From contig OW804096.1 of NCBI GenBank assembly GCA_942159475.1, forward strand, positions 109,156,194-109,220,193: a stretch of 64,000 nt of DNA. The letters are read 5' to 3'. The notes below the pieces were generated by a model. That model made no database searches. It worked only from the letters and a program-made list of their open reading frames with translations, and was not told the origin of the DNA. Shown piece after piece: positions 62,690 to 64,000 of this stretch. How positions within the stretch are numbered: position 1 is the first letter of the stretch; each line of letters starts with the position of its first letter. The position numbers and the translations under genes are program-made. The DNA comes from Sthenelais limicola. Its lineage: Eukaryota; Annelida; Polychaeta; Phyllodocida; Sigalionidae.

Positions 62690-63090
62690 CTAGTTCAGCA
62701 CGTCGTGTTGAGACCTGACACTGTTGAAACACTATATAGGGGGTGGTTGCAGCCTGTATAGTTCAGACATGACACTATTGAAACACTATTATAGATAGCG
62801 CTTGGCACATGCTTAGTTCAGAGAGTCAGCTATTGTCTACACAGCATATATCCAGTATAGTTCAGGGGTGATAGTCTCACACTGCTGTGAACATCAAAAA
62901 CTCATGTCAGGTTCAAAGGTGACACTCTTTGTGTGTATATTGGGAGCAGGTTTGTAATTTAGATCTTAGCCTGAGTCTGGTTGATGCATATCAGAAACCA
63001 CTAATAGTTGAAGATTTCTGGATCCCTAAGGATTTATGCTCCACTGGCTGTGACTGGGCAGCTCAGGATCTGCTTAGTTCAGATATTCAG
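62690..63090. repeat. Degenerate repeats with TAGTTCAG and GACACTRTTGAAACACTAT
   Basis: GACACTGTTGAAACACTAT (about 62716-62734) and GACACTATTGAAACACTAT (about 62770-62788) are near-identical. TAGTTCAG recurs near 62692, 62758, 62814, 62857 and 63075. Units are about 40-65 bp and diverged. Confidence 0.55.
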
Positions 63091-63119
63091 ATATTCAGAG
63101 ATTGTCCACTGTAATGTCC

Positions 63120-64000
63120 ACTGAAAAATATGCCCCAGGGTGTCGTGGATTTACAAAAATGTCTTGCGCTGGGGGGTCGGGGATTTCATCATATTTCCCT
63201 GAAGGCCCAGGACATTCCCCCACATCCCAAGGGGTGTGTGTGTGTGGGGGGGGGGGGTTGCAATTGACAAGTGCATTAGCAACTAACTTCAAACTAATCC
63301 ATACCACTCAATGCAAGTCTTTCGCATCAAATCCGGAGCCTGAGGTTCACTGCACGTTGGAGATATCGAAAACACCATAATATTATATCTTTAATTAATT
63401 TGATAATCCCAGATTTCTGCTGGTTTCAAATACATGCTGCCATCAATTTACCGAGAATGTAAGTTTTAAATCTCAGCATAAAAGGCATACTCATTAAGTA
63501 TGTATAACTATATTGGTAATAATAATTGAAACCATTAATTCGAAGTGACTATCAAAACTAGTTTGTCATTTCATGACTGTTTCTTTCAGAACTAAGGTGG
63601 TAAATTGATTACAACTTTATATTCATGAGATTACCATTGAATAATTCAACAACCTGTTTAAATACCACACTTTCAAAAGAGACTAGTGCTATGTGATGTT
63701 GTGAATTGCATTAATCAAAATAGATCGTATACTTCAGGCGACGTCAGAAACACACTTCTTTTTAAACATTGTGTCACTCGGATCGGCGAGATCAGAAAGA
63801 CTTTTTCCTTTAATGGCCTTCTAATTAGATATGTGTACATCTGATGTAAGGCAAAAGGTGTTTTATCATTGGTTACCACCTTGCCTATAGCAAATGTTCT
63901 CCAGCCGGGTGGTGAATTTACTCGGATGAAGCTAAAGTAAGGATGGACAAGCTGCATTAGGATTCCGGGAAAACTTCACGAGTGCACAAAGTTCTACGCA
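63120..64000. other. Right edge, no gene seen
   Basis: A (GT)n/G-run lies at 63235-63258. No coding region, RNA or element is supported to the window end. Confidence 0.45.

Overview
The window looks like nuclear DNA of a marine invertebrate animal. It is AT-rich and gene-poor. The two host genes each show a splice acceptor just upstream of their start codon, there are no operons or Shine-Dalgarno sites, and inverted-repeat DNA transposons and retroelement remains are common. The two receptors and the TTAA-flanked 'AGCTGCATTCTCAG' MITEs remind me most of lophotrochozoans (mollusc or brachiopod-like), but that is inference from memory and not proven here.

Host genes: two paralogous class A seven-transmembrane receptors face each other. 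One is on the plus strand at 14979-16139 and one on the minus strand at 32808-33953. About half of the aligned core residues are identical by eye. No other host gene can be supported with confidence. Most of the rest is intergenic or intronic sequence filled with mobile elements.

Mobile elements, left to right: (1) a 3.1-kb element (166-3302) with perfect terminal inverted repeats and twelve dispersed copies of an ATGATGGGCGTTTG motif, plus a 237-bp relative at 18968-19204; (2) a GC-hairpin-rich inverted-repeat element at 19252-20090; (3) a decayed gag-like reading frame at 21301-21713; (4) two TTAA-flanked MITEs of one family at 25386-25654 and 46013-46308; (5) a 2.49-kb hAT-like element at 27084-29569 with 16-bp perfect terminal repeats and a 5-bp target duplication; (6) a non-LTR reverse-transcriptase fragment near 36790-37120; (7) a solo-LTR candidate at 39229-39637; (8) a long hairpin at 40640-40786; (9) an inverted-repeat element with TATGGAAGAC ends around 59381-60369.

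The main feature is a nearly complete tyrosine-recombinase retrotransposon at 52544-58026 (DIRS order, PAT/Ngaro-type architecture). It has perfect split direct repeats A1-ORFs-B1-A2-B2. It carries a gag with a CCHC-like knuckle, a pol with reverse transcriptase and RNase H, and an overlapping tyrosine recombinase with all catalytic residues. Gag and pol share a 25-nt overlap that contains a textbook A AAA AAC slippery heptamer, followed 8 nt later by a GC-rich stem-loop. This predicts -1 ribosomal frameshifting. The repeats are 100% identical, so the insertion looks young, yet pol has an in-frame TGA and gag has an extra frameshift. The element sits inside the right arm of an older imperfect palindrome about 1.25 kb long (51718-58454 once the insertion is counted).
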